Assembly (NCBI RefSeq): GCF_030296915.1
Contig: NZ_AP028031.1
Coordinates: forward strand, 77,001-141,000
Length of the DNA stretch: 64,000 nt
Direction of reading: 5' to 3'
Source of the DNA: Anaerostipes hadrus ATCC 29173 = JCM 17467
Lineage (GTDB): Bacteria > Bacillota > Clostridia > Lachnospirales > Lachnospiraceae
Numbering within the stretch: the first letter of the stretch is position 1; every line of letters begins with the position of its first letter. This document shows, piece after piece, positions 1-9,470 of the stretch. Below the pieces are notes generated by a model. The model was not told where the DNA came from. It made no database searches and saw only the letters and a list, made by a program, of their open reading frames with translations. The position numbers were made by a program, and so were the translations under genes.

Positions 1-486
1 ATTCACTGGTTAACGAGTTACAGTGAATATCTGACAGATCTCGGTGGCTGGTACAGAGATCATGTATCCCCCAATTTTGTGGACTATCGAAATCGTCTGA
101 TGGCGATCTTAAATCAGGAAAGTAGTTTGATGGAGATCGTAAAACTGATCGGTGGGGATGTTCTTCCAGATGATCAGAAATTAACGTTAGAGATCGCAAG
201 GGTGATCCGATTAGGATTTCTGCAGCAAAATGCTTTCCATAAAGATGACACTTGCGTGTCCATGGAGAAGCAATTTAAAATGATGGAAGTTATTTTATAT
301 CTGTATCAAAAGAGCAGGGAACTTGTAGCGAGAGGAATGCCAATGAGCGTGCTAAAAGCAGAAGGGATCTTTGAGAAAGTCATTGCGATCAAATACGATG
401 TTCCGAATGACAATCTGCAATTACTGGATCTTTACCGTAAACAGATTGATGATTTCTATGACGCAGTACTGGAAAAGAATGCATAA
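1..486 (+). CDS. atpA: V-type ATP synthase subunit A, C-terminal part (cut by window edge)
   Basis: The reading frame is open from base 1 and codes for the last ~161 residues of the catalytic A subunit of a V/A-type rotary ATPase. The start of the visible protein reads IHWLTSYSEYLTDLGGWY, a conserved stretch of the A-subunit C-terminal domain, followed by the helical bundle containing LLDLYRKQIDDFYDAVLEKN. The nucleotide-binding P-loop lies upstream of the window. It is followed after 15 bases by the B subunit, as in standard ntp/atp operons. Whether the enzyme moves protons or sodium cannot be judged, because the membrane c-ring gene is not in view. Confidence 0.95.
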   Translation: MHWLTSYSEYLTDLGGWYRDHVSPNFVDYRNRLMAILNQESSLMEIVKLIGGDVLPDDQKLTLEIARVIRLGFLQQNAFHKDDTCVSMEKQFKMMEVILYLYQKSRELVARGMPMSVLKAEGIFEKVIAIKYDVPNDNLQLLDLYRKQIDDFYDAVLEKNA

Positions 487-501
487 GGAGGCGGTCATTT
501 T

Positions 502-1887
502 ATGGGAATTGAATATTTAGGACTAAGCAGCATCAATGGTCCGCTTGTCATTCTGGAAGGAGTACAGGACGCATTTTTTGATGAGATCGTCGAATTTACG
601 GTTGATGGAAAAACGAAAAAAATCGGAAGGATCATTGAATTATACGAAGATAAAGCGGTGATTCAGGTATTTGAGGGAACGGAAAATATGTCCCTTGATA
701 ATACAAGAACAAAATTAACTGGACACCCGATGGAAGTCTCTCTTGCACCAGATATGCTAGGGAGAACATTTAACGGAATCGGAAAACCAATCGATGGATT
801 AGGACCACTGATCACCGATGTCAAACGAGATGTCAACGGTCTTCCATTAAATCCGGTCCGCAGAAAATATCCAAGAAACTATATCCGTACAGGTATTTCA
901 GCAATTGACGGATTAACAACACTGATCCGTGGACAGAAACTTCCCATCTTCTCAGGAAACGGACTTCCACACGATCAGCTGGCAGCCCAGATCGTAAAAC
1001 AGGCATCTCTTGGTGATGGTTCAGATGAGCCATTTGCGGTAGTCTTTGGAGCAATGGGTGTCAAACATGATGTTGCGGATTTCTTTCAGAAGACATTTGA
1101 GGAAAGTGGTGTTGCAGATCATGTATGTATGTTCTTAAATCTTGCAAATGACCCAGTTGTAGAACGATTGATCACACCAAAAGTAGCCTTAACTGCAGCA
1201 GAATATCTTGCATTTGACTGTAATATGCATATCTTAGTTATCCTGACAGATATGACATCGTTTGCGGAAGCGATGCGTGAGGTATCTTCATCGAAAGGAG
1301 AAATTCCATCCAGAAAAGGATATCCAGGATATTTGTACAGTGAACTTGCAACATTATACGAACGTGCAGGAATCATCGAAGGAGCAGAAGGTTCGGTCAC
1401 ACAGTTACCAATCTTAACTATGCCAAATGATGATATCACTCATCCAATTCCTGACTTAACCGGTTATATTACAGAAGGGCAGATCGTACTGGATCGTAAC
1501 TTAAACGGACAGACCATTTATCCACCAATCAGTGTTTTGCCATCGCTTTCTCGTCTGATGAAAGATGGAATCGGAGAAGGATACACAAGAGAAGATCATC
1601 AGGATCTTGCAAACCAGTTATTTTCCGCTTATGCGAAAGTGGGAGAAGCAAGAAACTTAGCATCTGTTATCGGAGAAGATGAGTTATCCCCAATTGATAA
1701 AAAATATCTGGAATTTGGAAAGGCATTTGAGGAACGATATATCGGTCAGGGGCCGGAAGAAAACCGTTCCATGATCGAAACATTGGATCTTGGATGGGAA
1801 TTATTAAAGATCCTGCCAAGAGAAGAATTGGATCGAATCGACACGAAGATCATCGATAAATACCTGCCAAAAGAGCAGGAAAGCTAA
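502..1887 (+). CDS. atpB: V-type ATP synthase subunit B
   Basis: A 461-residue protein of the expected length for the non-catalytic B subunit of V/A-type ATPases, which pairs with A in the cytoplasmic hexamer. It shows the N-terminal beta-barrel ([16 protein letters not shown]), the degenerate nucleotide-binding region ([20 protein letters not shown], with no true Walker A Lys-Thr, as expected for B) and the conserved [17 protein letters not shown] stretch, here [14 protein letters not shown]. The start at 502 is set by a strong AAGGAGG 10 bases upstream. It lies 15 bases after atpA and 13 before atpD, in one operon. Confidence 0.96.
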   Translation: MGIEYLGLSSINGPLVILEGVQDAFFDEIVEFTVDGKTKKIGRIIELYEDKAVIQVFEGTENMSLDNTRTKLTGHPMEVSLAPDMLGRTFNGIGKPIDGLGPLITDVKRDVNGLPLNPVRRKYPRNYIRTGISAIDGLTTLIRGQKLPIFSGNGLPHDQLAAQIVKQASLGDGSDEPFAVVFGAMGVKHDVADFFQKTFEESGVADHVCMFLNLANDPVVERLITPKVALTAAEYLAFDCNMHILVILTDMTSFAEAMREVSSSKGEIPSRKGYPGYLYSELATLYERAGIIEGAEGSVTQLPILTMPNDDITHPIPDLTGYITEGQIVLDRNLNGQTIYPPISVLPSLSRLMKDGIGEGYTREDHQDLANQLFSAYAKVGEARNLASVIGEDELSPIDKKYLEFGKAFEERYIGQGPEENRSMIETLDLGWELLKILPREELDRIDTKIIDKYLPKEQES

Positions 1888-1900
1888 AGGTGGTGAGATT

Positions 1901-2521
1901 ATGGACCCACGAGAATTCCCGACCAAAGGAAATCTGATCGCAGCCAAGAACTCTCTTACATTGGCAAAACAGGGTTACGATCTGATGGATAAAAAAAGAA
2001 ATATCCTGATTCGTGAGCTGATGGATCTAATCGATGAGGCGAAAGATATTCAGGAAGAGATTGATACAACATTTACAAGAGCGTATGCATGCCTTCAGAG
2101 GGCGAATATCCAGCATGGGATCAGTAAGGTAGAAGAACTTGCCTATACAGTTCCGATCGAGGACTCGATACAGATTCAGACAAGAAGTATCATGGGAACA
2201 GAGATTCCACATGTGAAATATGATGCACATGAGAATCAGTTGACATATGCGATGGATGGGACATTTGAATCAATTGATGTTGCCAGGGAAGCGTTTCGGC
2301 AGGTGAAGGATCTGACAATTAAATTGTCAATGGTTGAAAACGCGGCGTATCGTTTAGCAACTAGTATTAAGAAAACGCAGAAGAGGGCAAATGCGTTGAA
2401 GAATATTACGATTCCGACTTATACCGGGTTGGTTTATAAGATTTCGAATGAGTTGGAAGAGAAGGAAAGAGAGGAATTTACACGGCTTAAAGTGATTAAG
2501 CGGATGAAGCAGAAAGGATGA
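1901..2521 (+). CDS. atpD: V-type ATP synthase subunit D (central stalk)
   Basis: A 206-residue D subunit, the coiled-coil rotor shaft that turns inside the A3B3 head. The N-terminal signature PTKGNLIAAKNSLTLAKQGY and the long helical C-terminus (TRLKVIKRMKQ) are typical of the family. An AAAGGTGGTGAG ribosome site precedes the ATG. It is the last gene of the ATPase operon and is followed directly by a strong hairpin terminator. Confidence 0.95.
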   Translation: MDPREFPTKGNLIAAKNSLTLAKQGYDLMDKKRNILIRELMDLIDEAKDIQEEIDTTFTRAYACLQRANIQHGISKVEELAYTVPIEDSIQIQTRSIMGTEIPHVKYDAHENQLTYAMDGTFESIDVAREAFRQVKDLTIKLSMVENAAYRLATSIKKTQKRANALKNITIPTYTGLVYKISNELEEKEREEFTRLKVIKRMKQKG

Positions 2522-2535
2522 ATTTAATCCAAACA

Positions 2536-2578
2536 AAAGGACAGAAGATTGCCCTCAATCATCAATCTTCTGTCCTTT
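2536..2578. terminator. Bidirectional terminator after atpD
   Basis: A perfect 16-bp stem (2536-2551 with 2563-2578) with an 11-base loop has an A-run on the left and a T-run on the right. It sits between the convergent atpD and the broken kinase gene and can end transcripts from both sides. Confidence 0.85.
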
Positions 2579-2595
2579 ATGACATTTCCATGAAA

Positions 2596-3288
2596 TCACA
2601 TCTCCATAGCTTTCAAAAAGAAATCCTCACTACCAAAATTTCCAGATTTCAATATAAGCTGCAAATACCTATTTTCTTCAGGAATTAAAACAGGAACCCC
2701 AGGGCAGATTTCCTGTCCAATATAAAAAGAGGAATACCCTAATCCTGTAGTAACAGCTCCAGAGGTTTCTCCACCAGCAACAATGATCTTATGATAGTTA
2801 TGATCCTTTGCATAAACAGCAATAAAAGACAGAATAGATTCTATTTTCTTAGCTGCTGTATAAAATGCAGGGGATTTTTTTTCTGTTTTAAAATCTTTCA
2901 ACACAGCATCACTATATATTAACAATGGACTTTTCTGCGCATCAATAAGTGATGTAATGTAAGTTAGATCATAGTAGTCGAGAAGGAAATCCATAACAGG
3001 CCCAATATTTCCTTTTGGGGTAGAATCAAAAGTAGAGCAATATTTATAATATAAATGTTCTACCTGATACTGTTCTAAAAACAGCAGGACATCATGAACT
3101 TTCTTGATTGCATCAGATACAGGAACACTGCGTATTTTCAAAGCAAAAATTACACAGTCACAATCAGGAAGCATTAGAGGAATTCCTGTTAATAAGACAA
3201 CATTTGCGTGCTTCCGTTTCAGAAAACTTGCAGCATCGGCTCCGCCTGTGAAATCATCTGCAATCACAGCAAGTTTAATACGATTCAT
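2596..3288 (-). pseudogene. Four-carbon sugar-acid kinase (OtnK/DUF1537 family), internally deleted
   Basis: The first ~92 residues match the start of OtnK-type kinases (IAVIADDFTGGADAASFL, then YCSTFDSTPKGNIGP). The last ~130 match the C-terminal nucleotide-binding half (KIIVAGGETSGAVTTGLG, then ALKSGNFG-like LKSGNFGSEDFFLKA). The family is about 420 residues long, but this ORF has only 230. The text jumps from LLDYYDLTYI directly into the C-terminal half, so roughly 190 residues are missing without loss of frame. Start and ribosome site (GGAAGGGGTG) are intact. Intact relatives phosphorylate four-carbon acids such as threonate or erythronate. This copy is very probably inactive. Confidence 0.8.
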
Positions 3289-3335
3289 AAGTACACCCCT
3301 TCCATCAACAAACGATATGATTCTAATAAACGATA

Positions 3336-3799
3336 TTACTTAGGAAGAAATTGTGTAAGATCAGTTTCTTCATCGTAAACACGCAGCATTTCAATATTTT
3401 TGATCTCAAAAATAAGAAGATCAACCGTAGTCAGTGTTGGAGTATATCCTTTTACAATGTGGCCACCAAAGACCTGACCAGAAGCATCACACATTGTCGC
3501 ATGAAAATGTGTGTCATAGTCATTGTTATTTTGACAAACAACACCTGTTCCATTTAGAAATTCTACTGGACCGTCTTTTTGAAGAACATCGCCATATCCA
3601 GCACCAACTTTCGCATCTTCTTTTGGAACAAGATTCATATAACCACATTTTTTGAAACTTCCCAAACAGGTAACGTAAGCATGTTTAATATCATTTTTTT
3701 ACATACTTCTTCAATACCTTCGATCAAATCTGTGTCGGGCAGTAATCTTGCAGCAACTGTTTTACCTGTAGTTCCGCAGGCATCATGAAAACGTATCAT
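3336..3799 (-). pseudogene. PPC/DUF296 (PD1-like) domain protein, frameshifted
   Basis: Two overlapping frames together make one PPC-domain protein. The first begins at 3799 after a GGAGG site (MIRFHDACGTTGKTVAARLL) and the second contains DTHFHATMCDASGQVFGGHI, the core metal/trimer motif of this family. They meet at a run of seven A (minus strand, near 3690-3700). Adding one A gives a continuous reading across the junction (KKNDIKHAYVTCLGSFKKCG). It is therefore a one-base deletion, or a site where transcript slippage could restore the frame. It overlaps the regulatory end of the broken aldolase gene and shares its fate. Confidence 0.75.
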
Positions 3800-3812
3800 A
3801 ATAAAATCCTCC

Positions 3813-4421
3813 TTACCAAGCTCTATTTTCCTGATCAAATAAATTCACATAATGTTCCAGACGGTCAGAATATCCCTTGATAAAAGACGGAATCAACTGC
3901 CATTTATCAAAGTTTTTATCTTGAATAAAAGTTTCTAATTCTTCTTTCCCGGCAACGACAAGTTCTGTTGCAAGGTTGACTTTCTGAATACCATTTTTTA
4001 CAGCTTTTCTTAAATTTTCATCACCAGTTCCACTTCCACCATGTAATACAAGTGGTATATCTACAACATCGGTAATCTGTTTTAACAGATCAAAATCGAT
4101 GTGAGGAGTGCCGTGATAACGTCCATGAGCAGTTCCGATTGCTACAGCAAGACAGTCAATTCCTGTCTCTTCAACAAATTTTTTCACCTCTTCAGGCTTT
4201 GTAAAATGATCAGAAACATCGGAAGAATAATCTTCACTCTGACCGACATGGCCTAATTCAGCTTCTACACTGATATTAAGAGGACGGCACATTTTCACAG
4301 TCTCTTTTGTCTGTGCGATATTATCTTCATAGCTTAAAGAAGAACGATCGACCATAATGGAAGTAACACCATAATTATCTTTTTTTGCTCGATCAAGAAT
4401 TTCCTTCATTGTAACTAACAT
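3813..4421 (-). pseudogene. Class II ketose-bisphosphate aldolase with internal deletion
   Basis: The start at 4421 (MLVTMKEILDRAKKDNYGV) has a GGAGG site. After Val-19 the protein jumps straight to TSIMVDRSSLSYEDNIAQTK. Compared with the intact relative at 28579-29403 this omits about 75 residues, including the Asp and the first zinc-binding His of the DHG motif. The rest is well preserved (VEAELGHVG, IGTAHG, LVLHGGSGTGDEN). The deletion keeps the frame but removes catalytic residues, so the protein should not be an active aldolase. It lies between a broken RpiR regulator and a broken PPC gene in a decayed minus-strand operon. Confidence 0.8.
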
Positions 4422-4510
4422 AAATACCTCCTTCGTAAAAAATATTTTCGCAAAAGTCAATAAAAAATAGATGAAATAAAAATATATTTCATCTACATAA
4501 AAATTCATAT

Positions 4511-5269
4511 CTAAAATTTAGTTTCGCTAAGCAATAATTCTACATCGTTTATCTGAGTTGGCAATTTATCATCAAAATTAAAGAGAGGATAATTTTTAAT
4601 AACATAAATGAGAGCATCATTGACAGCGAGTTCTAATAAATGAGAATCAGCACGAACATTTTGATCATGCATTTCATTCGTGTCGTTAATCTGTAAAATA
4701 GCATCTGAAAAATCCATGATCTGAGAGTTTGGATCAGCAGTGATCACAAGAATCTTCATTTCTTTTTTCTTAGCAAGGGAAAGCGCTTTTAAAACCTGTG
4801 TTGAAGCACCAGAACGACTGATCGCAATTACAAGATCAGAAGCAATCGGGATTGTATTTCCAGCCCCTATAATATGACACATTCTGGCTTCACAGATCAA
4901 TTTTGCAGCACAGAGCAGATCATTTGTAGAGATGAAACTTGAGAGTGAACGAATGCGGTTTGCACAAGCAGAAAATATTTTTTCACTTGTAAGTAAGGGG
5001 GCATTGTTTAACATATCATTGTCTTTTTATGCGACATCATTTGAAAGAAGAAGCCGCATTTGGAAGAAACCATTATACCCTAGATGTTTTGCCATTCTGA
5101 CAATGGAAGCTTCACTTGCATGAGCTTTTTTAGCAAGCTGTGAGATATTAAGAAGGGTTACTTCTTCAAGATGATCAAGGATATATTGTGCAGTTTTTTT
5201 CTCTGCAGGAAAGAGTTCTTCAAAGTTATGTTTAATATTTTCGATGACTGATGTTTTTATAATTTGCAT
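4511..5269 (-). pseudogene. RpiR-family (HTH + SIS) regulator, broken by a stop codon
   Basis: The N-terminal HTH_6 half (MQIIKTSVIENIKHNFEELF, then ISQLAKKAHASEASIVRMAK) starts at 5269 after AAGGAG. The C-terminal SIS half (CHIIGAGN, VIAISRSGAS) follows in the same frame, separated only by a TAA at 5027-5029. The SIS part also seems shortened: GAGNTIPIA runs directly into SDLVIAISRSG, about 30 residues fewer than usual. RpiR proteins sense phosphosugars. This one would have controlled the aldolase/PPC/kinase cluster and perhaps the divergent operon. It is not functional as read unless the stop is suppressed or is a sequence error. Confidence 0.8.
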
Positions 5270-5340
5270 GGACAGCTCCTTTCTGATACTAAGAAAGTTA
5301 ACACGAATTATAAAGTGTGTCAATTTGATATCTTTCAAAA

Positions 5341-5418
5341 AGTGGAAATGCGAAAAGTGGAAATGTGGAAATTCAAATGCGGAAATGGAGGAAAATGTGG
5401 AAATATAAAAGCGGAAGT
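5341..5418. repeat. Iterated GGAAAT motif array in divergent promoter region
   Basis: The core GGAAA recurs at least six times (near 5344, 5359, 5367, 5380, 5389, 5399) with a final GCGGAAG, at intervals of roughly 8 to 15 bases, often as TGTGGAAAT or TGCGGAAAT. The region separates the broken RpiR gene from the sugar-acid operon. Such an array could be a multi-site regulator target; no binding data are implied. Confidence 0.5.
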
Positions 5419-5520
5419 ACCTTTGGTTTGGAATAGACTAAAAACTATAGAAATGTCACAAAAGAAATCATATAATAAACCCATCGAAAGACAAAAGTGA
5501 CAAAAGAAAGGAGCCAAGTC

Positions 5521-6417
5521 ATGAAATTAAAAATGGTAGGTCTTGGGAAAATGGGATTTAATTTAGCCCTGAATATGAAAGACCACGAGGTTGATGTAGA
5601 AGGATTCGATGTAAATGAAGAAGCCAGAAAGAAGGCTGAAGAATCTGGAATTAAATCATATGAAACTCTAAAAGATCTGGTATCTGCGGATCAGAAAGAT
5701 GTGATCTGGGTTATGTTACCAGCTGGAAAGATCACAAATTCAGTATTAGATGAATTAAGTGGTTTATGTAAAAAAGGAGACATCGTGATCGATGGTGGAA
5801 ATTCAGATCATCGAGACAGCTTAAAGACAGCAAAGAAGATGGAAGAGAAAGGAATTTATTTCTTTGATATTGGAACAAGTGGAGGGGTTTACGGAGCAAG
5901 ACACGGAGCAAGTTTTATGTGTGGAGGAGATCCGGAAGTATTTAAAAATGATCTTCAGGAAATGTTAGAAAGCATTGCAACAACAAACGGATGTCTTTAC
6001 ACAGGAAAAACAGGAAGTGGTCATTATCTTAAAATGATTCACAATGCAATGTTATATGGATACATGCAGACATTAGGAGAAGGATTTGAACTTCTTGAAA
6101 AAAGTGAATTTGATTACGATCTGGAACATGTTGCAGATTCACTTAGTAAATCAAGTGTTATTAGAGGATGGCTGTTAGAACTTGCAGCAAATGCATTTAG
6201 AAAAGATCCAGATCTAGAAAAGATCAAAGGAGTTGTTGGAGCAAGTAAAACAACAGGATGGACAATCGAGTCTGCTTGTGAACTTGGAGTTCCAATCCCA
6301 ATTATTTCTACTTCACTGATGATGCGTTTAAGATCAAAACAGGATGATTCATTTTCAGCGAAAGTGATCGCATCTTTAAGAGATGAGGTTGGAGGACACA
6401 AAGCTCAGTCAAAATAA
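5521..6417 (+). CDS. Short-form 6-phosphogluconate dehydrogenase family protein (decarboxylating)
   Basis: A 298-residue member of the short (~300 residue) 6PGDH family. It has the N-terminal NAD(P) loop (KMVGLGKMGFNLALNM), the substrate motif DIGTSGGVYGARHGASFMCGG and the catalytic stretch GSGHYLKMIHNAMLYGYMQ with the Lys and the His-Asn pair. The family oxidises C3 of a 6-phospho-aldonate and releases CO2, giving a pentulose-5-phosphate. The ATG at 5521 has AAAGGAG seven bases upstream and is preferred over an in-frame start at 5497. It is the first gene of a nine-gene operon with a PTS and two pentose-phosphate epimerases. The likely substrate is therefore an imported 6-phosphohexonate other than the ordinary pentose-pathway intermediate. 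Confidence 0.85.
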   Translation: MKLKMVGLGKMGFNLALNMKDHEVDVEGFDVNEEARKKAEESGIKSYETLKDLVSADQKDVIWVMLPAGKITNSVLDELSGLCKKGDIVIDGGNSDHRDSLKTAKKMEEKGIYFFDIGTSGGVYGARHGASFMCGGDPEVFKNDLQEMLESIATTNGCLYTGKTGSGHYLKMIHNAMLYGYMQTLGEGFELLEKSEFDYDLEHVADSLSKSSVIRGWLLELAANAFRKDPDLEKIKGVVGASKTTGWTIESACELGVPIPIISTSLMMRLRSKQDDSFSAKVIASLRDEVGGHKAQSK

Positions 6418-6429
6418 AGGAGAAATTAT

Positions 6430-6741
6430 ATGTGGTTTTACAAGATTGAAAGAGATGAAAAAAATAAATATATCAATATCACATGGAATACGACAATGAC
6501 ATACATCAAAAGTATTCTAGGAGTTGTCGGTGTAGGAGCATGTTTGTTTAATCTTGTATGGCTTGCAGCAATATGCTTAACGATTTTAGCTGTGGCACTG
6601 ACATATTATTTATATCGATATGGAAATCTAGTTCGAATACTTCATAGCCATGAACAAAAAAAGGGATTAGAATATACAGGTAGCCAATATTCATTTAAAG
6701 ATCCATTGATCGTAACAATTCCGCAGGTGAGAAATATATGA
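6430..6741 (+). CDS. Small two-helix membrane protein of unknown function
   Basis: This 103-residue protein is not recognised. A charged N-terminus (WFYKIERDEKNKYINITW) precedes two adjacent hydrophobic segments (about residues 27-42 and 45-62) that would form a membrane hairpin, and then a ~40-residue cytoplasmic tail. It starts 12 bases after the dehydrogenase and its stop overlaps the start of the PRD regulator (ATGA), so it is translationally coupled to the regulator. It may assist the PTS or the regulator, but the sequence does not show how. Confidence 0.6.
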   Translation: MWFYKIERDEKNKYINITWNTTMTYIKSILGVVGVGACLFNLVWLAAICLTILAVALTYYLYRYGNLVRILHSHEQKKGLEYTGSQYSFKDPLIVTIPQVRNI

Positions 6742-8630
6742 ACAGACAAGAAAATTTAATTCAGATTCTTTTAAAAGCAGAAAAACCACTTACAACACAA
6801 GAATTAGCAGAGCAGTTAAATGTCAGCAGCCGGACAATCCGATCTGATCTTGAAAAAATAGAATCAGAAATCCTGGTTCATTCCATGAAACTTGAAAAGA
6901 AACCAAGAGTTGGTATTTGGATTGAAGGTACACAAGATGAAAAAGATGCATTGTTTCTTGATGTAAAAGGAGAACATGACTTAGTAGAGTCTTATTCGAA
7001 AGAATACCGAAGAGGCTGCATTTTAGTACAGATATTGCTGTCAAAAAATAAAATATATCCATATAAATTACAGAATAATCTTTATGTAAGCAAGTCAACA
7101 ATTGAAAAAGATCTTCAGGAGATCTCAAAATGGCTGGAGAAATATGATCTTAGTTTAATGAAGAAACCAAGTATAGGTCTTTATGTCAGTGGAGATGAAG
7201 AAAATATTCGAAATGCAGTTGCTGCACTAGCAGGTGAACTGAGTGAAAAAAATCAGTCCATTGAAAGCTTGATGGAAACATATTTGGATATAGATGTTAA
7301 GGAAATCGAAGACATTATACATAACTGGAATGACAATTATAATATGCACTTAAATGAAGTGAATATAAACAATCTGGCTTTTCATGCATCGGTTATGTTA
7401 ATGAGAATAGGTAAAAATAAAGCATTATTAATAGAAAATTCAAAAGCCTTGGATAGTGAGACATTTTCTTATAAAGAAGAGTTCGACATCCTAATAAATG
7501 AACTTTCAACATATGGAAATTGTGAGATTCCAAAAGATGAAGCAGATTATCTTCTTATGCATCTTTTAGGTATGTATTTGAATGAAAGCTCATTTTTAGA
7601 AAATGATTTTTTAAATGATCTGAGAAAGATTGCTGAAAATATAGCAGAAGATTTTATTTTGAAATCCGATAAGATCATGTCATTAGATTTAGAATCAAAT
7701 GACCAGTTTAAAAGATCACTGATGCTTCATTTGCTTCCAACAGTATATCGTTTGAAATATGGATTAAATCTATATAACCCATTATTGAATGAGATTAAGA
7801 CTAATTATGCCAGCTATTATTATCTGGCTCTGATCATCAATTCAAGTTTCAAAAAATATATCGGAGTAAATGCAAGTGAAGGAGAAATTGCTTATGTGGC
7901 ATTGCATTTGTCAGTAGCTGTACAGCAGGCAAAAGATCATGTGCAGGTAGCGGTTGTCTGTTCTCTTGGAGTAGGAGTATCAAGATTACTTTCTGTAAAG
8001 CTTCAGGAAAACTTCCCAGATGTAACATTTATTCATTGTTCCATGAATGATGAGGAACAGTTAGAAAAATGTAAATATATCATTTCAACAGTGGAACTTA
8101 ACACAGACAAACCTTATGTACAAGTAAATCCGCTGCTGATGGAAGTAGATGTACAGAAAATACGAACACTATTAAGAAAAAATCCAAGTATTAATAAAAC
8201 AAATTTCTCCATGCAGACAGTAAAAGTCTTTCATGAGCAAATTGATAAGATTCAGATCTTGCAAGAGATGTCAAATTATCTTCGCATGTGCGGCGCAGTG
8301 ACACCAAGATTTTTTGAAGGTGTTTTAAAAAGAGAAAATATGGGATCTACGGAAGTAGGAGATGGTATTATTCTGACACATGGATTCCATGAGGATGTAA
8401 AGCGAACACAGATTGCATTTTGCAAGCTGGATCATCCGATTGTCTGGAAGACACAGGAAGTTGATTTTATCGTAATGTTAGCAGTTGCAAAAACAGATGC
8501 AAAAAATGTAATGCAAATGAACTGGTTGTATAAAATGTTAAGCAATATGGAGATAGTCAACAAGATAAGAGAATGCAAGAAAGACAGAGAAATATATGAA
8601 ACATTAATAGAAGCAAGTAAAAAACTTTAA
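6738..8630 (+). CDS. PRD-containing PTS-controlled transcriptional activator (LicR/MtlR type)
   Basis: A 630-residue modular regulator. An N-terminal HTH (about 15-40, TTQELAEQLNVSSRTIRSDL) is followed by a second HTH (YVSKSTIEKDLQEISKWLEK), two PRD domains (about 180-390), a IIB-Gat-like domain with phosphorylatable Cys (VAVVCSLGVGVSRLL) and a C-terminal IIA-like domain (GDGIILTHGFHEDV, with His). Such proteins activate the neighbouring PTS operon when their PRD, IIB and IIA sites report substrate flow and HPr phosphorylation. It overlaps the preceding gene by four bases and the IIA gene follows 15 bases later, fitting local control of this operon. Confidence 0.88.
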   Translation: MNRQENLIQILLKAEKPLTTQELAEQLNVSSRTIRSDLEKIESEILVHSMKLEKKPRVGIWIEGTQDEKDALFLDVKGEHDLVESYSKEYRRGCILVQILLSKNKIYPYKLQNNLYVSKSTIEKDLQEISKWLEKYDLSLMKKPSIGLYVSGDEENIRNAVAALAGELSEKNQSIESLMETYLDIDVKEIEDIIHNWNDNYNMHLNEVNINNLAFHASVMLMRIGKNKALLIENSKALDSETFSYKEEFDILINELSTYGNCEIPKDEADYLLMHLLGMYLNESSFLENDFLNDLRKIAENIAEDFILKSDKIMSLDLESNDQFKRSLMLHLLPTVYRLKYGLNLYNPLLNEIKTNYASYYYLALIINSSFKKYIGVNASEGEIAYVALHLSVAVQQAKDHVQVAVVCSLGVGVSRLLSVKLQENFPDVTFIHCSMNDEEQLEKCKYIISTVELNTDKPYVQVNPLLMEVDVQKIRTLLRKNPSINKTNFSMQTVKVFHEQIDKIQILQEMSNYLRMCGAVTPRFFEGVLKRENMGSTEVGDGIILTHGFHEDVKRTQIAFCKLDHPIVWKTQEVDFIVMLAVAKTDAKNVMQMNWLYKMLSNMEIVNKIRECKKDREIYETLIEASKKL

Positions 8631-8645
8631 AGGAGGGTACATATT

Positions 8646-9125
8646 ATGAATTTATTAGACATTCTGGATCTTGATTTAATAGATCTGGATATGGACGCAA
8701 CAGATAAAGATGGAGTTTTAAAACAGTTAAGTTCCATGCTTTATAAAAAAGGAAATATTAAAGATCTGGATAAATTCCTGGAAGCAGTTTATGAAAGAGA
8801 AAGCATTGGAGAAACAGGTCTTGGAGGGATTGCGATTCCTCATGGTTTAACAGATCAGGTAATCAATGCAAGTGTTGCAATCGGAAAAGTAAAACAGCCA
8901 GTAGAATGGGAAAGCCTTGATGATCAGCCAGTAAGTCTGATTTTCTTATTAGCAGCACCAACTGGAGATCTTCAGAAGACACATCTTCAGAATCTATCAC
9001 AGCTTGCTAGCGTTGTAGCACATAAAGCACATGTCGACGCGTTAATGAAATGTGAAACAAAAGAAGAATTTTTTGAACTATTTGAAACTTATTTTAATGA
9101 ATTTACAAAGAGAAAGGAAGCTTAA
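8646..9125 (+). CDS. PTS fructose-type IIA component
   Basis: A 159-residue stand-alone IIA of the fructose/mannitol superfamily. The phosphorylation site is the His in GGIAIPHGLTDQV (about residue 65), and the family motif FLLAAPTGDLQKTHLQNLSQ follows. It accepts phosphate from HPr and passes it to the IIB encoded two bases downstream. A GGAGGGTACATATT leader gives a good ribosome site. Separate IIA, IIB and IIC genes are typical of fructose-family PTS with non-fructose substrates in Clostridia. Confidence 0.93.
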   Translation: MNLLDILDLDLIDLDMDATDKDGVLKQLSSMLYKKGNIKDLDKFLEAVYERESIGETGLGGIAIPHGLTDQVINASVAIGKVKQPVEWESLDDQPVSLIFLLAAPTGDLQKTHLQNLSQLASVVAHKAHVDALMKCETKEEFFELFETYFNEFTKRKEA

Positions 9126-9127
9126 TT

Positions 9128-9448
9128 ATGAATATTGTTGGAATTACATCTTGCACTTGTGGAATCGCACATACTTATATGGCTAGAGAAAAACTGTTAG
9201 AAACTGGAGAAAAATTTGGATGGAGTGTAAAAATCGAAACACAGGGAAGCGGTGGTGTTGAATTTGCGTTAACAGATGAAGATATCAATGCTGCAGATTG
9301 TGTATTGATCGCATCTGATGTTGCTGTATCTGGAACAGAAAGATTCAAAGGAAAACCAATGGTTAAAGTACCTGTTGCAACAGCAATCAAATCACCAGAA
9401 CATCTTCTTCGTAAGATTGAAGAAAAATTAGGTGCAATGAAGAAATAA
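9128..9448 (+). CDS. PTS fructose-type IIB component
   Basis: A 106-residue IIB. The signature at residues 5-17 reads ITSCTCGIAHTYM. It aligns with the family's CPTGIAHT with the phospho-Cys kept, while Pro-Thr is replaced by Thr-Cys. The rest (VKIETQGSGG, LIASDVAVSGTERFKGKP) is standard. It takes phosphate from IIA and passes it to the sugar bound by IIC. It is tightly packed between IIA (2 bases) and IIC (22 bases). Confidence 0.93.
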   Translation: MNIVGITSCTCGIAHTYMAREKLLETGEKFGWSVKIETQGSGGVEFALTDEDINAADCVLIASDVAVSGTERFKGKPMVKVPVATAIKSPEHLLRKIEEKLGAMKK

Positions 9449-9470
9449 AAGTGCTAAAAGGAGAGAAGAT

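Noticed and set aside
3690..3705. Programmed frameshift in the PPC gene
   Set aside because: The A-run could allow slippage, but all neighbouring genes are broken too, so simple decay is the better explanation.
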